DNA from: Basidiobolus meristosporus CBS 931.73
Taxonomy: Eukaryota > Basidiobolomycota > Basidiobolomycetes > Basidiobolales > Basidiobolaceae
DNA length: 64,000 bases
NCBI GenBank assembly: GCA_002104905.1
Contig: MCFE01000106.1
Coordinates: 62,001 to 126,000, forward strand
Direction of reading: 5' to 3'
Shown: piece by piece, positions 45,552 through 55,827 of the stretch
Layout: each line of letters opens with the position of its first letter
Position numbering within the stretch: the stretch's first letter is position 1
Made by a program: the position numbers and the translations under genes
The notes under the pieces: model-generated
Told to the model about the DNA's origin: nothing
The model's input: only the letters and a program-made list of their open reading frames with translations
Databases searched by the model: none

Positions 45552-46988
45552 ATGTTTCCTTTAGCTGTGTCAGCAGCCCCTTTTTCCAAACGCCCTAACC
45601 AGGCATTTGATGGCTTAAACAACATAATAAAATACCACACGGACGAGCAAACCCCTGGAAACCCCAAGTCTCTGGGAATGGCAAGATTTCAAAATCTTGC
45701 TTCCCAGCTGGAGGAAAAGCGAGAAACAGTTGGATTGATACATGGCCTGGATGTTTTCACTCAAGACCTTGACCGGGAAATAGTGGATGTAAGAAAAGCC
45801 CTTTTATACCTCAAAAGGTTAACGCTGACAGATTTTTCCGAAGAACTATGTAAGTATTCAGAGCAAGTCTACCCGGCTTTTGGAAAGCATGCAGCTTCTA
45901 CGTATAGATACGCACCTTTTGAATCTTCTGTTGCCATGGTTAGGGCTCCGTTGGAGAACACCTCCACAATGGGAGTGGTTCTAACCGAAATCTCTAAAGA
46001 AAGAACCTCGTGGCAATACATTCAAGGCGCCGACTATATATCCAGGCTGTCAAACGAGGTATTGGCTAGAAAGCGACAGTTGGAGGAATCGCTCTACAAA
46101 CTTGATCAGCTTTCGCTGAAAAACTGGAATACTAGTAACACCACGATCCAATACGTAGGCCGAAAAGTCATTCAACTATTTCGAAACCATCAGGGACTAC
46201 TTCAAGATTTGGGGAATGCAGTACGTAAAGTAGAGGAGACTTACTCTGTCCGGTTTCATCCATACGTCATATTACACGTATTAACATCTGCCATCCAGTA
46301 CCGCCAACGACAGCTTTCAAGCTTTCTCCTAGATACAACCTACAACCGCATCGAGAAAATGGCTTCCGATATTCAAGAAGCAGTTCAAGCTTCGATATCT
46401 CTGGCATGCCAGATGGTTCAACGGTTCGACAAGCTTATGGATTGGCGAAACAAATTGTTGGAACTTTTTCTTAATAAGAAAAAGCAAATCTGCAAAGTAC
46501 GAGCCAGCAGATATATGTTCGATAAAGATCACTCTTTGCAAGAAAACGGACCGCCCCGTGAGTCATTGAAGGGGTTGGGGTCACTGACATTAGAAACTGG
46601 CCAAAAAGCACAACAGTTTCTAACCCGCATCCGTAGTCTATTACAGCAAGTCGATGAGCAGCTGGTGGACAGCAGCAAGACCGATCAACATGACTTCCTC
46701 ATTCAACTGATTGTGGCTTCATTTGATGAGGCAGCAGTCACGGATATAGCGCAGCCATCTTCTGAGCATAGTCTTGTTCCATCTGCAGCCTTGAATGATC
46801 AATTAGAGCTCAATTCAGATGAATTTTCCTCTCGTACCCATGCTTTTGAAGCCGAGCACCAATTGGAACTGGAGCATCTTCTCTTTAAAATACAGGTGCT
46901 ACATGTTCAAGGGGAGGTGCTAGCCACTGTAAACGAAGTATTTTCCAGCTGGCTGCAGCCATTTAGCCAGTGTGCAGAGAGTTCTTAG
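45552..46988 (+). CDS. Uncharacterised alpha-helical (coiled-coil) protein
   Basis: A single-exon ORF of 478 residues from the ATG at 45552, which has a good context (ACC before ATG). An in-frame ATG at 45486 would add 22 residues. The protein is helical almost throughout with heptad-like runs (DLDREIVDVRKALLYLKRL, LARKRQLEESLYKLDQLSLK, TRIRSLLQQVDEQL). It has no signal peptide, no membrane segment and no catalytic motif that I can see. I considered autophagy scaffold proteins of the Atg17 kind because of its length and helicity, but found no family motif, so no function is assigned. Codon use and the uninterrupted length argue for a real gene. Confidence 0.75.
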   Translation: MFPLAVSAAPFSKRPNQAFDGLNNIIKYHTDEQTPGNPKSLGMARFQNLASQLEEKRETVGLIHGLDVFTQDLDREIVDVRKALLYLKRLTLTDFSEELCKYSEQVYPAFGKHAASTYRYAPFESSVAMVRAPLENTSTMGVVLTEISKERTSWQYIQGADYISRLSNEVLARKRQLEESLYKLDQLSLKNWNTSNTTIQYVGRKVIQLFRNHQGLLQDLGNAVRKVEETYSVRFHPYVILHVLTSAIQYRQRQLSSFLLDTTYNRIEKMASDIQEAVQASISLACQMVQRFDKLMDWRNKLLELFLNKKKQICKVRASRYMFDKDHSLQENGPPRESLKGLGSLTLETGQKAQQFLTRIRSLLQQVDEQLVDSSKTDQHDFLIQLIVASFDEAAVTDIAQPSSEHSLVPSAALNDQLELNSDEFSSRTHAFEAEHQLELEHLLFKIQVLHVQGEVLATVNEVFSSWLQPFSQCAESS

Positions 46989-47866
46989 ATTAATATGTTG
47001 AAAAAAGCCGTTCGCCCCCAAAAGGGTTCTCGGGCGTTCATTATGCTGGACTGTTGAGAACCAGGGCCCCAACTAAATATACATTGAATTTCACTTTTCC
47101 TGAGTTTGAGAGAAGCTATTACCCGCGTACCCAACGGTCGCAAGGACTCTCAATCAACATGTATCTTGTACATTCAATGTAGTAGTCTAGGTTTAGTGCC
47201 TTTAAGCCAAACTAAAATATCAAGTTGGTGTAAGTAACTATATAGCCTTGGTTGGCATGTGGGGTGACATTACGATCATAGGTGTGGAAATATGTAGGTA
47301 AGTTAGCATAGTGTGTATGGCTGGCACGAACAAGCATACACAATGACAACCTGTTCAATCAGAAGTCTACCAAATGTAGCTCCACTGTATTGCTATACAA
47401 AAACAATGCCACATTCAAATTTGTGGCCAATATACTAGCACACATGCAGTGAAGCGAAGTGCCTTCATTAGTAAGTGCTTCAACATCTGTGTTGCAATTC
47501 TCGCAAATATGTTGTTTATGTTCTACATGTCTTATGCCAAGTTTGGTGATGGTTTTGGAGTGTATGTAGCTGCAACAGTTGTACTTGTGTCACAGGAATG
47601 CCGGAAATCGCCATCTCCGGGCCCACGGTTTAACTTCCATGCTACCATGCAAGCATATTGGATTGCTGTACTCATACAAATCTTTTTTACCACCTGTGGC
47701 TTGGTTGGGCGTGTATCCCAAAACACTTACTTACCATCCATATTCTGCAAGAGCATTTGCAGTATGCTGTACTACATGATCTTGAATGGATTCCTGAAGT
47801 GATGCATTGGATATCAGTTTATTGAATCAATGCATTGAGTTTACTGGAGTGGTGACCAGAAGGTAG
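46989..47866. other. Intergenic region, no supported gene
   Basis: Hydrophobic 117-codon ORF 47449-47802 (plus) opens at a GTG and shows no family or splice context. Otherwise nothing recognisable. Confidence 0.45.
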
Positions 47867-48304
47867 CTATCCTGAGACATTTGTGGGCGATACATTGCCA
47901 AGAACATCCAGAATCTTGACTGGAGACATCGCATAGACCGTGCAATTAGCAGGCTCATAGAGAGCAAAGTAAGTGGGCAGGTCAGCGACCTGTGGGGAAA
48001 CATTAATGATCACTCCCACGCGAGTTTGAAGCACCTGCTGTTTCTGAAACTGAGATGGACTTAAACTTTCCAAATCTTTGATAAAACCCAGTTCTGGAGT
48101 GTACAACCCCAATATTAAGCGCGACTGGTGAGCTATGGTCTCGTCGATTAGCGAAATCCCAAGCCAGTTGGTGATGGAGGAGTGGACCTGCCCAGGAGCC
48201 TGTATCGATGCTGCAGCTATATGTAGTCGTGGGCAATTGCAGGCCGCGCAGGCCAAGTGCGTCAAGCCTAATAGCACTATAAGGTGAAGTAGATGATATA
48301 GCAT
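47867..48304 (-). CDS. Small secreted protein, unknown function
   Basis: A 145-residue ORF with a clear signal peptide: MLYHLLHLIVLLGLTHLACA, cleavage probably before ACNCP. The mature part has cysteines near its N-terminus (ACNC) and one near the C-terminus (PANCTVY), with N-glycosylation sequons (NCT, NVS twice). No known domain or membrane anchor is visible. The ATG at 48304 is the natural start because the hydrophobic core begins directly after it. A short extracellular or cell-wall protein is the best description. Confidence 0.65.
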   Translation of the reverse strand: MLYHLLHLIVLLGLTHLACAACNCPRLHIAAASIQAPGQVHSSITNWLGISLIDETIAHQSRLILGLYTPELGFIKDLESLSPSQFQKQQVLQTRVGVIINVSPQVADLPTYFALYEPANCTVYAMSPVKILDVLGNVSPTNVSG

Positions 48305-48867
48305 TGTTGGGCTGTTCGTTGGTATCTTTGCGGCAGGTTAGAAGGATGTGCCCATTTTATAAAGGAGTCGTCTTGACTTGGGCTGTATTGGCCTGCTTAA
48401 TCAGACTCGATCATATTTGAGTCATGTGGATCTTTATGCTGTATATTTCCTGCCAGTGATATGGTTCTGTGGAGAGTCATTCCATTCGAGTGCATGATTC
48501 TGGTAATAGTCCTCACTCATCAGCACCACGAAATTATCGTAGTGTCTTGCTTTAGAAGCCCTGCGCACCTCTTGACCATCAATAACACCGGAAGTGACTC
48601 AAACTGATTGAACTGACCAACTCTTGGAACTTGGCATCCGCCCTTTCACAACCATCTTAATTTTGATCAAAACCCATTATAAAAGACTTCGAAACAACCA
48701 GCTACCAAGATCCAAGCGAGCAAATTATACACAGAGCCGCGCACTAATTAATCATAAAACTTTTCCTTACAGTGATGATCCATATCTTCTAGGTCGCAAT
48801 GATGGAATCACGTGCGCGGGGAACGCCCATCTTTTTGTTTGCTGTGTTGTTCGGCCTACTCTGAATC
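48305..48867. other. Intergenic region, no supported gene
   Basis: Divergent upstream region between the secreted protein gene (minus) and the plus-strand membrane/RRM gene. A TATTATAAAAG-like stretch near 48675 could be a promoter box for the plus-strand gene. Confidence 0.4.
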
Positions 48868-49233
48868 ATGGAAGAGACGGACCAGATTTTCGACGATGCT
48901 ATCGAGTTTATCCAACTAGAGACGCGAATCCATAGACCTTCCTCTGTTGTCCAAGCTTCCCCTTCCGTCATTTTCCCAAGTGCGATAGGAACTCAACGCC
49001 CAAAGCCCCTTCAAAGTACCCTTCGTCATATATACTGTGTCTGGAGTCCATTGCTTATACTTTCCCTCTCCTTGCTGTGCTTCATAGCAACAAAGATACC
49101 GACAGGCCCGGATCCGAAATTACACGCCTATGTATTAAATCTCCAGAAAGAAAACTCTAAATCGGGTTCTAGTAAGTCTCTACCATCAGCTCTCACCAAA
49201 CATACCAGTTCTAAGACCCTCTTCAGAGAATAG
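48868..49233 (+). CDS. Putative single-span membrane protein or 5' exon of the RRM gene
   Basis: A 121-codon ORF starting MEETDQIFDDAIEFIQLETR, with one hydrophobic segment (YCVWSPLLILSLSLLCFIAT, about residues 56-75) and a polar C-terminal part. A strong donor (GTAAGT) occurs at 49172. Splicing from there to an acceptor at 49413 would keep the frame and join this exon to the RRM coding region, but that 242-bp intron would be about four times longer than others in the window. It may be a separate small gene, an RRM-gene exon, or chance. Confidence 0.4.
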   Translation: MEETDQIFDDAIEFIQLETRIHRPSSVVQASPSVIFPSAIGTQRPKPLQSTLRHIYCVWSPLLILSLSLLCFIATKIPTGPDPKLHAYVLNLQKENSKSGSSKSLPSALTKHTSSKTLFRE

Positions 49234-49351
49234 AGGCCAAAAATCGAGAGTTTATGAGGTATTGCTTCATTTATTCGAAACCACCGGTCGGCGTGTTGCT
49301 TCTTATGAGCAAAGCACACCGGTGAATGTACTTGGCTTATACTAAGCCTCA

Positions 49352-49895
49352 ATGATACCAATATACTTAATTATCAATGCCTTCGTTTCGAAGCCACGGG
49401 TAAAGCCTGAAAGGGCTCTTGAATCAGAGAACGTGCTAGATAGAAAATCCCAAGAACTACTGGAACTCGGCTCACCCGTCGGCCAAACTGTGTTTGTGGG
49501 TAACTTGTCCAGCAGCGTATCCAACCGATTGGTTGAAGAGATCTTCAAGATATTCGATGAATGTGTCCAAGTAAAGATTGATATATGGAAGGCCAGCGGG
49601 TTGGCGGAGTACTCATCTGGATCTCCTCACTTCTATTGATACAGGTAGAGATCGTGTGTGATCCATCGACCAAAGTGTCTCGTGGCTATGGGTTTCTTGT
49701 GTTCTCCCGAAGAGATTTGGCGGAGAAAGCCATCGTTTAGTAAGGCGGTTGAATCCATTGGCAATGGCCGCTGGGACTAACCTCCATAGTATGCAAAATT
49801 TCCGTCTTCTAGGCAATCCTATGGTGCTGAGTTGGAGCACCACTTCAGAAGCCCCCGCCACACTCCCTGTCCTAAACAAGGTTCGCAGAAGGTAG
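49352..49895 (+). CDS. RRM-domain RNA-binding protein (5' end uncertain)
   Basis: Exons: up to 49570, 49645-49739 and 49790-49895; introns of 74 and 50 bp have GT...AG ends, and the second has a CTAAC branch site. The spliced frame reads TVFVGNLSSSVSNRLVEEIF (RNP2 with the first helix), then VEIVCDPSTKVSRGYGFLVF (RNP1: RGYGFLVF), AEKAIVYMQNFRLLGNPMVL (last helix and strand) and a short tail ending VRRR. This is one complete RNA recognition motif, binding single-stranded RNA. The start is unsure: the ATG at 49352 opens the frame, but an upstream exon (48868-49171) could splice in at 49414. Partner and target are unknown. Confidence 0.65.
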
Positions 49896-50758
49896 TTTTC
49901 AAACATTCTCTCTACTCGAAGTTTGTTTTTATTAACGCATTTCCTATAAATCTAGACCCACACGGTGGCAAGTGCTGTGGGATCAAAAGACATGCAATCG
50001 AGAGCTACTTTTGAGTAGGTCAGTGGCATATCAACGTCCATCGTTCACTGACAGCGAAAGGGACCACTATGTAAGGGAGCACTCTAGTCAACGAAGACTT
50101 TTGGGGGTTTTGAAGTAACCTTTTATTTTGTCAGGTGAACCTTGTTTACCAGAAATTGAAGGCTCTAAGGGTTCCTTACTCGTAGTAACGAAACGTGACA
50201 AGGGGCCCCTCTTGCTGTGTCTATCGGTCTACTTGAATTCTATTCAAGGATAGACCAACCAACATCATGCTTATCATAGGCTGGGCTGTATCGAAAAATA
50301 CATTATGCCATAGAACGGCCAAAAGTATCAAGCATCATGTCTCAGTACCCGCTTTTACTCATCACAGTGAAGCCCATGCGCACATATCCTTCAAGCCGTT
50401 CTCTTGAATGACTAAGCCCACAGGTTCGTAATATTGGGATGCTGGCTATGAGAAAATAAATCTAGAATTTCGTCCTCCCGATCAAATCCTGGTGAAAGTA
50501 CATTAGATTGTCCTCAGGTACATTGCCAGGCAGGGCCCTGAAGTATCGTGTGAGCTTGGTTTATTGAGAGCGGGGTTTCCAGATGCTCACATCAGAAGGA
50601 AATATACATGATGTGAAGGAGGGGTTCCGTACAGTAGAACTGATGAATGGTTGAATTAGAGGGATAATACATTACGGACTGTGGCTGAGAACATGAGAAA
50701 AACGTTGTTACAAATACTGCTCTTGGGGAGTAAAGAGTCCCTTGATGAAGGTTGCCAA
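49896..50758. other. Intergenic region, no supported gene
   Basis: It lies between two convergent genes (RRM, plus; SNF2, minus) and should contain both 3' untranslated regions. No repeat or RNA gene recognised. Confidence 0.5.
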
Positions 50759-53247
50759 TCATTCACGATTGCTATCGAACAAGTATAAGAAGTCCTGCAT
50801 GGTAAGCTTGCCAATCTTCATCGATTGGATTTCACCAAGGGCACCCTTCGCCAGTTGCCGTTTCTTTTCCTGAAGGTTGATGATACGATCCTCGACTGTG
50901 CCCTCTATTGTAAGCCGCACAACATGGACAGGTAATTGCTGACCAATTCTATGAACGCGGTCGATAGCCTGCTCTTCGAGAGCAGGATTCCACCAAACAT
51001 CTAATAGGATGACCCGATTGGCACAAGTCAAGTTCAGTCCAAGCGAGCCGCACTTCAATGAAATGAGCAGAACTGTGGTTTCCGGGTCTGATTTCAGTTG
51101 CTCTAGACTCTGTTCGCGAAGTTTGTTCACCATGGAGCCGTCATAGCGGCAGAACTTGAAGCCGCCCTTCTTCAGTGGTTCCTCAACAAGGTCCAACATC
51201 GAAGTGAACTGAGAGAAGATGATGGTTTTGAAGGCAGGGTTTTCCGCTCGAGTTTTTTTCAAAATGTCCATCATTTTGCTGATCTTAGCCGATTCCATGA
51301 GATGCCCTTCATGGAGTGGTGCTTGGGAAGCAATGGCCGATACACAATCAGGGCATTGCAAATCGCTCGGGTTCTTTAAAACTTCAAAACAGGTCGAGCA
51401 TTTTTTGGTTGATTTTTCCAACGCCATGCCTCCAAGAAGGTCTGCCAAGTCATCAAGCTGCTGATCTTCAGAGTCCTGTTGGGGGACAGGATCCAAAGAG
51501 TCCAAGTCGACGCCGACAGATGAGCTCACGAGATTTGGGTGATTGCAAGCTTGACGAAGTCGTAGAAGCAAGCATAAGATGTTCGTGTACTGACGATTGG
51601 CGCCGCCTTGCTGAAGGATATCCTTGAAACGATCCTGCATTTTGTTCTCCAGCTTTTCATAGAAGAGTCGCTCTCTGGGACTGAAAGGAATGGTGCAAAT
51701 ATCAACTCTACGCTCGGGCAGGTTAAGCAGAGGTTTGCCTTCTATCATGGTGGTTTTGGTTCGGCGCAGCATAATCGCTTTGAGGATCACTTGTAGACGC
51801 TTGATAGCTGTCTGCTCTCTGCCTTGTTGAAGTGGACGCGTGATTTGGTCACAGAATGTGGGATAATGCAAATACGGTTTGACTTTCAAGAAATTCAGCA
51901 GGGAGTACAGCTCATCAACGTTGTTCTGGATTGGGGTACCCGTGAGGCACCAGCGTTTAACGCTGCTCAACGAGGAGCATCCCTGAGCCGACCTGGTGGA
52001 CTTGTTTTTGATGGTTTGGGCCTCATCCAGAACCACGCGGTACCATTTCATCTGGTAAAGGGGTCCCAATTTGGATTTTGCCTTGGGCACGTCGTCATCC
52101 TTCTTCTTGGATTCCTTGGTGTATTCTGACGCCACAACATTATACGTGGTGATCACAATGTCGTACTGCTTGAGCTTAAGAGGATCCTTCGTTCTGCTAG
52201 GGCCATGGTGAACATAGACAGAGAATGCTTGCTTCTCCACTTTTGTCTGAATCTCCTTCTCCCATTGCTTGATCAATGCAAGGGGGCCAACAATTAGAGT
52301 GGATTTGGTTTCGCTGGTAGGTGGCTTGTTTGTAAGTAGTAAGGAGATGGTCTGGACAGTTTTTCCCAAACCCATATCATCCGCTAATATCCCACCGTTG
52401 TGCTGGGAGTTTTCGCGGTCAACCATCCATGCAACGCCCTTGAACTGGTGATTCATAAGAGTTACCTTGAGCCCAGGTGGGTTTTCTATATCACACTTCA
52501 CGTCCACCTCCTCTGGGATGGTTTGGAAGAATTCCCGAATTTCATCCCGAGACTTCTTCATGCCGCCGTCCAAGGCACCTGCGGAATGATCGAAGCCGTA
52601 TTTCTTGCGCTCTAGTTCGTTGGCAATCTGATTCTTCTTCGTCTCAATGGGAGAGTACTCTCTGTACGGTCCGTGGTTGGCACTGTTCTTGATGTCACGG
52701 GCAGTAAATTTACGATTCCAAGTGGGGCTGTTGGGGGAGTGCAGTTCAATCAAGTTTCGGTTCTGCTGCAGATCCAACTGCTTGTTTTTGTTCAATTTCG
52801 AGGCAGGAAGTACCTCAGGTGGAGTACCTCCGTTGTTGATCATGGCCTGCTGTCTGAACTTCGATGGGAAGCGGGGATTTTCTATCGGATATGGAGGTGA
52901 ATAAAGCGTCGATAAAAGTTGTTTAGTTTATACGTACGATTATCGGGCGTAGTGTTCTTTTTATTCTGGGGAACTAGCTGGTGCGGTTTTGCACCAGGGA
53001 AGTTGTAGTTGTAGCGTGGCTTGGCTTTGTTGCTTCGATGCTTCTCGAGTAACGAAGGGGACCCGAAAGTGGGCATGTAAGCTTTCTGCTTCTCGCTAAC
53101 ACTTGGCTCTGGGTGACTGAGGTTTGAATGGCGGAACTTCTCGGCGTAGAAGGGCTTACGAGCCCCTTGGACAGGAGAGCTCTCGCCAGTTAAGTCAATA
53201 ACTCTTGTCTCTGGGCTCTTGACATTTGGGGTATTGTGGACACTCAT
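50759..53247 (-). CDS. SNF2-family DNA-dependent ATPase (ULS1/RAD5-like) with N-terminal SIM
   Basis: Two exons (52938-53247 and 50759-52881; a 56-bp intron) give 810 codons in frame. The N-terminus has VIDLTGESSP (about residues 16-25), a hydrophobic core followed by acidic/Ser residues as in SUMO-interaction motifs. The ATPase has motif I ILADDMGLGKTVQTI (about residue 270), motif II DEAQ, LTGTPIQN, then after a spacer CSTCFEVLKNPSDLQCPDC (two CxxC pairs, too short for a RING), IIFSQFTSMLDLV and DRVHRIGQ (motif VI). DDMGLGKT and DEAQ are typical of the RAD5/RAD16/ULS1 branch. Such proteins move along DNA and remodel protein-DNA complexes in the nucleus, often SUMO-directed. RAD5 would need a full RING and HIRAN domain, which are missing. 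Confidence 0.9.
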
Positions 53248-53647
53248 CGAAAACTGTAGGTGAAGAAAATACTACGGCACCTAGCTACCATGGGATTATA
53301 TTGCGGAAGGTTATTTTTGTACATTGGGACCTTCCAAGGGCTTCGGCCAATGAAATGCGCTCGCTCCTTTGAAAACAAAACAACTTAAACCTTGCAAATT
53401 ATCCAAATATATCCGTACCCTTGTTTTCCATGAAAGGTTGCATACAAAGAGTGATGATCAATTGATCATGCCCATCAGAAGGGTCCTGGTAGTCAATTTG
53501 TCTTTATTGATGAAGTGTCGCTCAGTTTAAGTCTAAGTTATTCCATGGAATAGATTCAGGGGTATTGATATAATAGTTAGAGATCCAAAAGATTGAACCG
53601 GATGTCAACAGAGCCAAGTGGATCTTTAAGCTTCTGGATTCACCAAG
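53248..53647. other. Intergenic region, no supported gene
   Basis: Promoter region of the SNF2 gene and 3' end of the upstream minus-strand gene. No motif assigned. Confidence 0.5.
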
Positions 53648-54965
53648 CTAAAGCCACATCCAGACACCGAATGTCGTGGCAAGAATGAGGCCAAGTGTTT
53701 TGTGACCGACTCTCTCGGCTCCAGATATTACTAAAAGCCATAGGTGAGTGTTTGTTTTGGATGCATATCCGAGCTGAGCTATACTTACAATCCAGGATCT
53801 TCTCCTGCTTAGCGGGCAGCGTGTACAGGAGTTCAAACACCTCCCCTTCGTATGTGCTCAGGTGACCAGGGAAGACAGGGGCATTCTTTCCGGCTTCAGT
53901 ATATATGAAAAGTCGGTACATGCCTTCCTTCGTGCCCTGAGGTACATTCCAAGAATACGCCCTAGTGGTGCTTGGAAGATTACTAGCTACTGGAATTACT
54001 GAATTATCAAGCAGATTCCTAGCTTCAATATTGATCGATTGGGGTGCCACGATTAGTCCAATGGGGCTCCAGGATAGGTTTATGGTACCTGGGATCTGAA
54101 TGGCTTGCCCCAGTGTGGGAATTTCGAATTTCAGCGTTGCAGGGGGATTAACAAAGTTGGCTTGTCCATTATAGTTGGTGCCGGGCGCATTACCCATGCC
54201 TGGGGGCGATTGTCCATCTATCGAAAGTCAGGCCACTTGTATGTCTTTACAACGTATCTAACCCAGTTACCTTGTGGCTCTGGTTCTTCTGGAACGGACT
54301 CAGTTTCATCCTCAGGAGGAAATGGCAGCGTTTCATCAGGCAGAAATTCCGGTACTTGTTGGCTATGCTCATCGATGGTTGGGTCCATGAATGTAGGTCC
54401 ACCTAAATATTTATGCAGCATTTTAATAACGCATGCTCCAAGAGAGTTGCATCAGGGCTGATCTTACTTGCAGGATTTTCAGCTGTACTCTGTACGGTCG
54501 AAGCTAATCAATGATCGTCAGGTCAATATCAGAATAGACAAAGATACTAGTTTTAAGACTGTTTACAAGCTTCATCCAATCCTCGGCCCGGTTCCTGGGT
54601 ATCTGTCGGAAGGACCGATTCCGGTGGGTTAGCGTCGCTTGGGGTGCCTATGTAACCTGATTAATGATCTTTATCAAATAATCCAGGCTGGTGCTTAATC
54701 ATACTCTGGATGCCTATATTCTCTTGGCCAAGGTCAATGGGTGGTGCTACATCTGTATGTAGAAGGTTAGTCTGCTTTTCTACACTCTAGTAATCCTATA
54801 CTAGTCATCACCTTGAGCTCCAGCAACCTCAGATTCTGGGGCGCCAGTTGGCGAGTTTGAGCTGTCATCGGCTAAATCTTGGCTTTGAGCCTGGGATAAT
54901 GTTGATACGATGACAGATGAGAGTAGCAGAGCTAGGCCGATATTGCGTTTGAAATAGACAATCAT
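53648..54965 (-). CDS. Secreted protein with Kre9/Knh1-like domain and probable GPI tail
   Basis: Seven exons read on the minus strand: 54812-54965, 54705-54752, 54567-54656, 54468-54503, 54271-54402, 53789-54217 and 53648-53730. All junctions are GT...AG, introns 48-65 bp, and the exons sum to 972 bp (323 residues). It starts with a signal peptide (RNIGLALLLSSVIVSTLSQA), followed by a long acidic, Ser/Thr/Pro-rich linker (PDETLPFPPEDETESVPEEP). A beta-sandwich-like domain of about 110 residues then begins FEIPTLGQAIQIPGTINLSW, with SWNVPQGTKEGMYRLFIYTE near its end, resembling the KNH/Kre9 N-terminal domain of fungal Ser/Thr-rich GPI proteins. The C-terminus is hydrophobic (TLGLILATTFGVWMWL) directly before the stop, as in GPI signals. 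A cell-wall or surface role is likely; the domain call is tentative. Confidence 0.75.
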
Positions 54966-55827
54966 AATAATTCGTTGTATTGGACCTTTGAAGCGCTTGC
55001 TGAAGATAAGGCCTTAGGGGCGATACTACTTTGGTATTCGAAAACGAAAATACTGTTACTTTCAAATGTGCTGATATTTATACGCTCCTCAGCGAAGGCT
55101 GAATGAGGAAGCATATGTTGTTTAGGTATGTTTTGGTTTTGTGGAGTGAATACACACAGCGTCAGATCCACATTATTCCACATTGGATGGTGTTTTTGGC
55201 TGAGATGTCAACTTTCCGAAAGCCCTGTGTTAGTCATAAGGAAGCCCTCTAGCATGCACTCATATGCGATCATAATTCCATTCATGCTATGAAGCATATA
55301 TAGTATGAAGTGTCGCCCCCCAGATTTGAATGGTTTCATATGTAAAACGAAAGGGCTATCGTGATTGTATTGGAGTGACCTGCGTTCGCTTATTCCCCTG
55401 CCCTACCTCTGCTCTTGTCGGCATGTTTGCTTCGAATAGATTGGTGCCCGTATGTTGGTCGTCACGAATTCGTTGGTTCTTGGCCTTGTGTGGGGGCTGT
55501 ATAAAGTCCATAATAGTAATAGCACTGTTCTCCTGAGCAAACATAAACGCTACCAAATTCAGAGCTCAGCCTTCTAGAGCATCAAAGCGCAAGCTTGATC
55601 GCTTTGTGGCGGTGAAGAATAAGTTGAGACCCTGCTTTGGTACTAGCCTCAATGAGACTGGAGCATGCCTGGGAACACATCAAGTTCCTCGCTAGAATTA
55701 CCCTTGATATTTATTTGTATTGTTCCGATAGAAATCAGTTTATCAATGTTGAATCTCTACCGTGGTGAATGATCATTATTTACTTTAGTGTGATGACAAG
55801 TGACTCTAAGACCACAATTGTAGCTAC
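54966..55827. other. Intergenic region, no supported gene
   Basis: It separates the secreted protein gene from the FAR1-like gene, both on the minus strand. No recognisable gene. Confidence 0.5.

Noticed and set aside
45552-46988. Atg17-like autophagy scaffold
   Set aside because: Length and helicity fit, but no conserved Atg17 motif could be seen.
47449-47802. Hydrophobic 117-codon plus-strand ORF
   Set aside because: Opens at GTG, which fungi do not use regularly, and shows no family or splice context.
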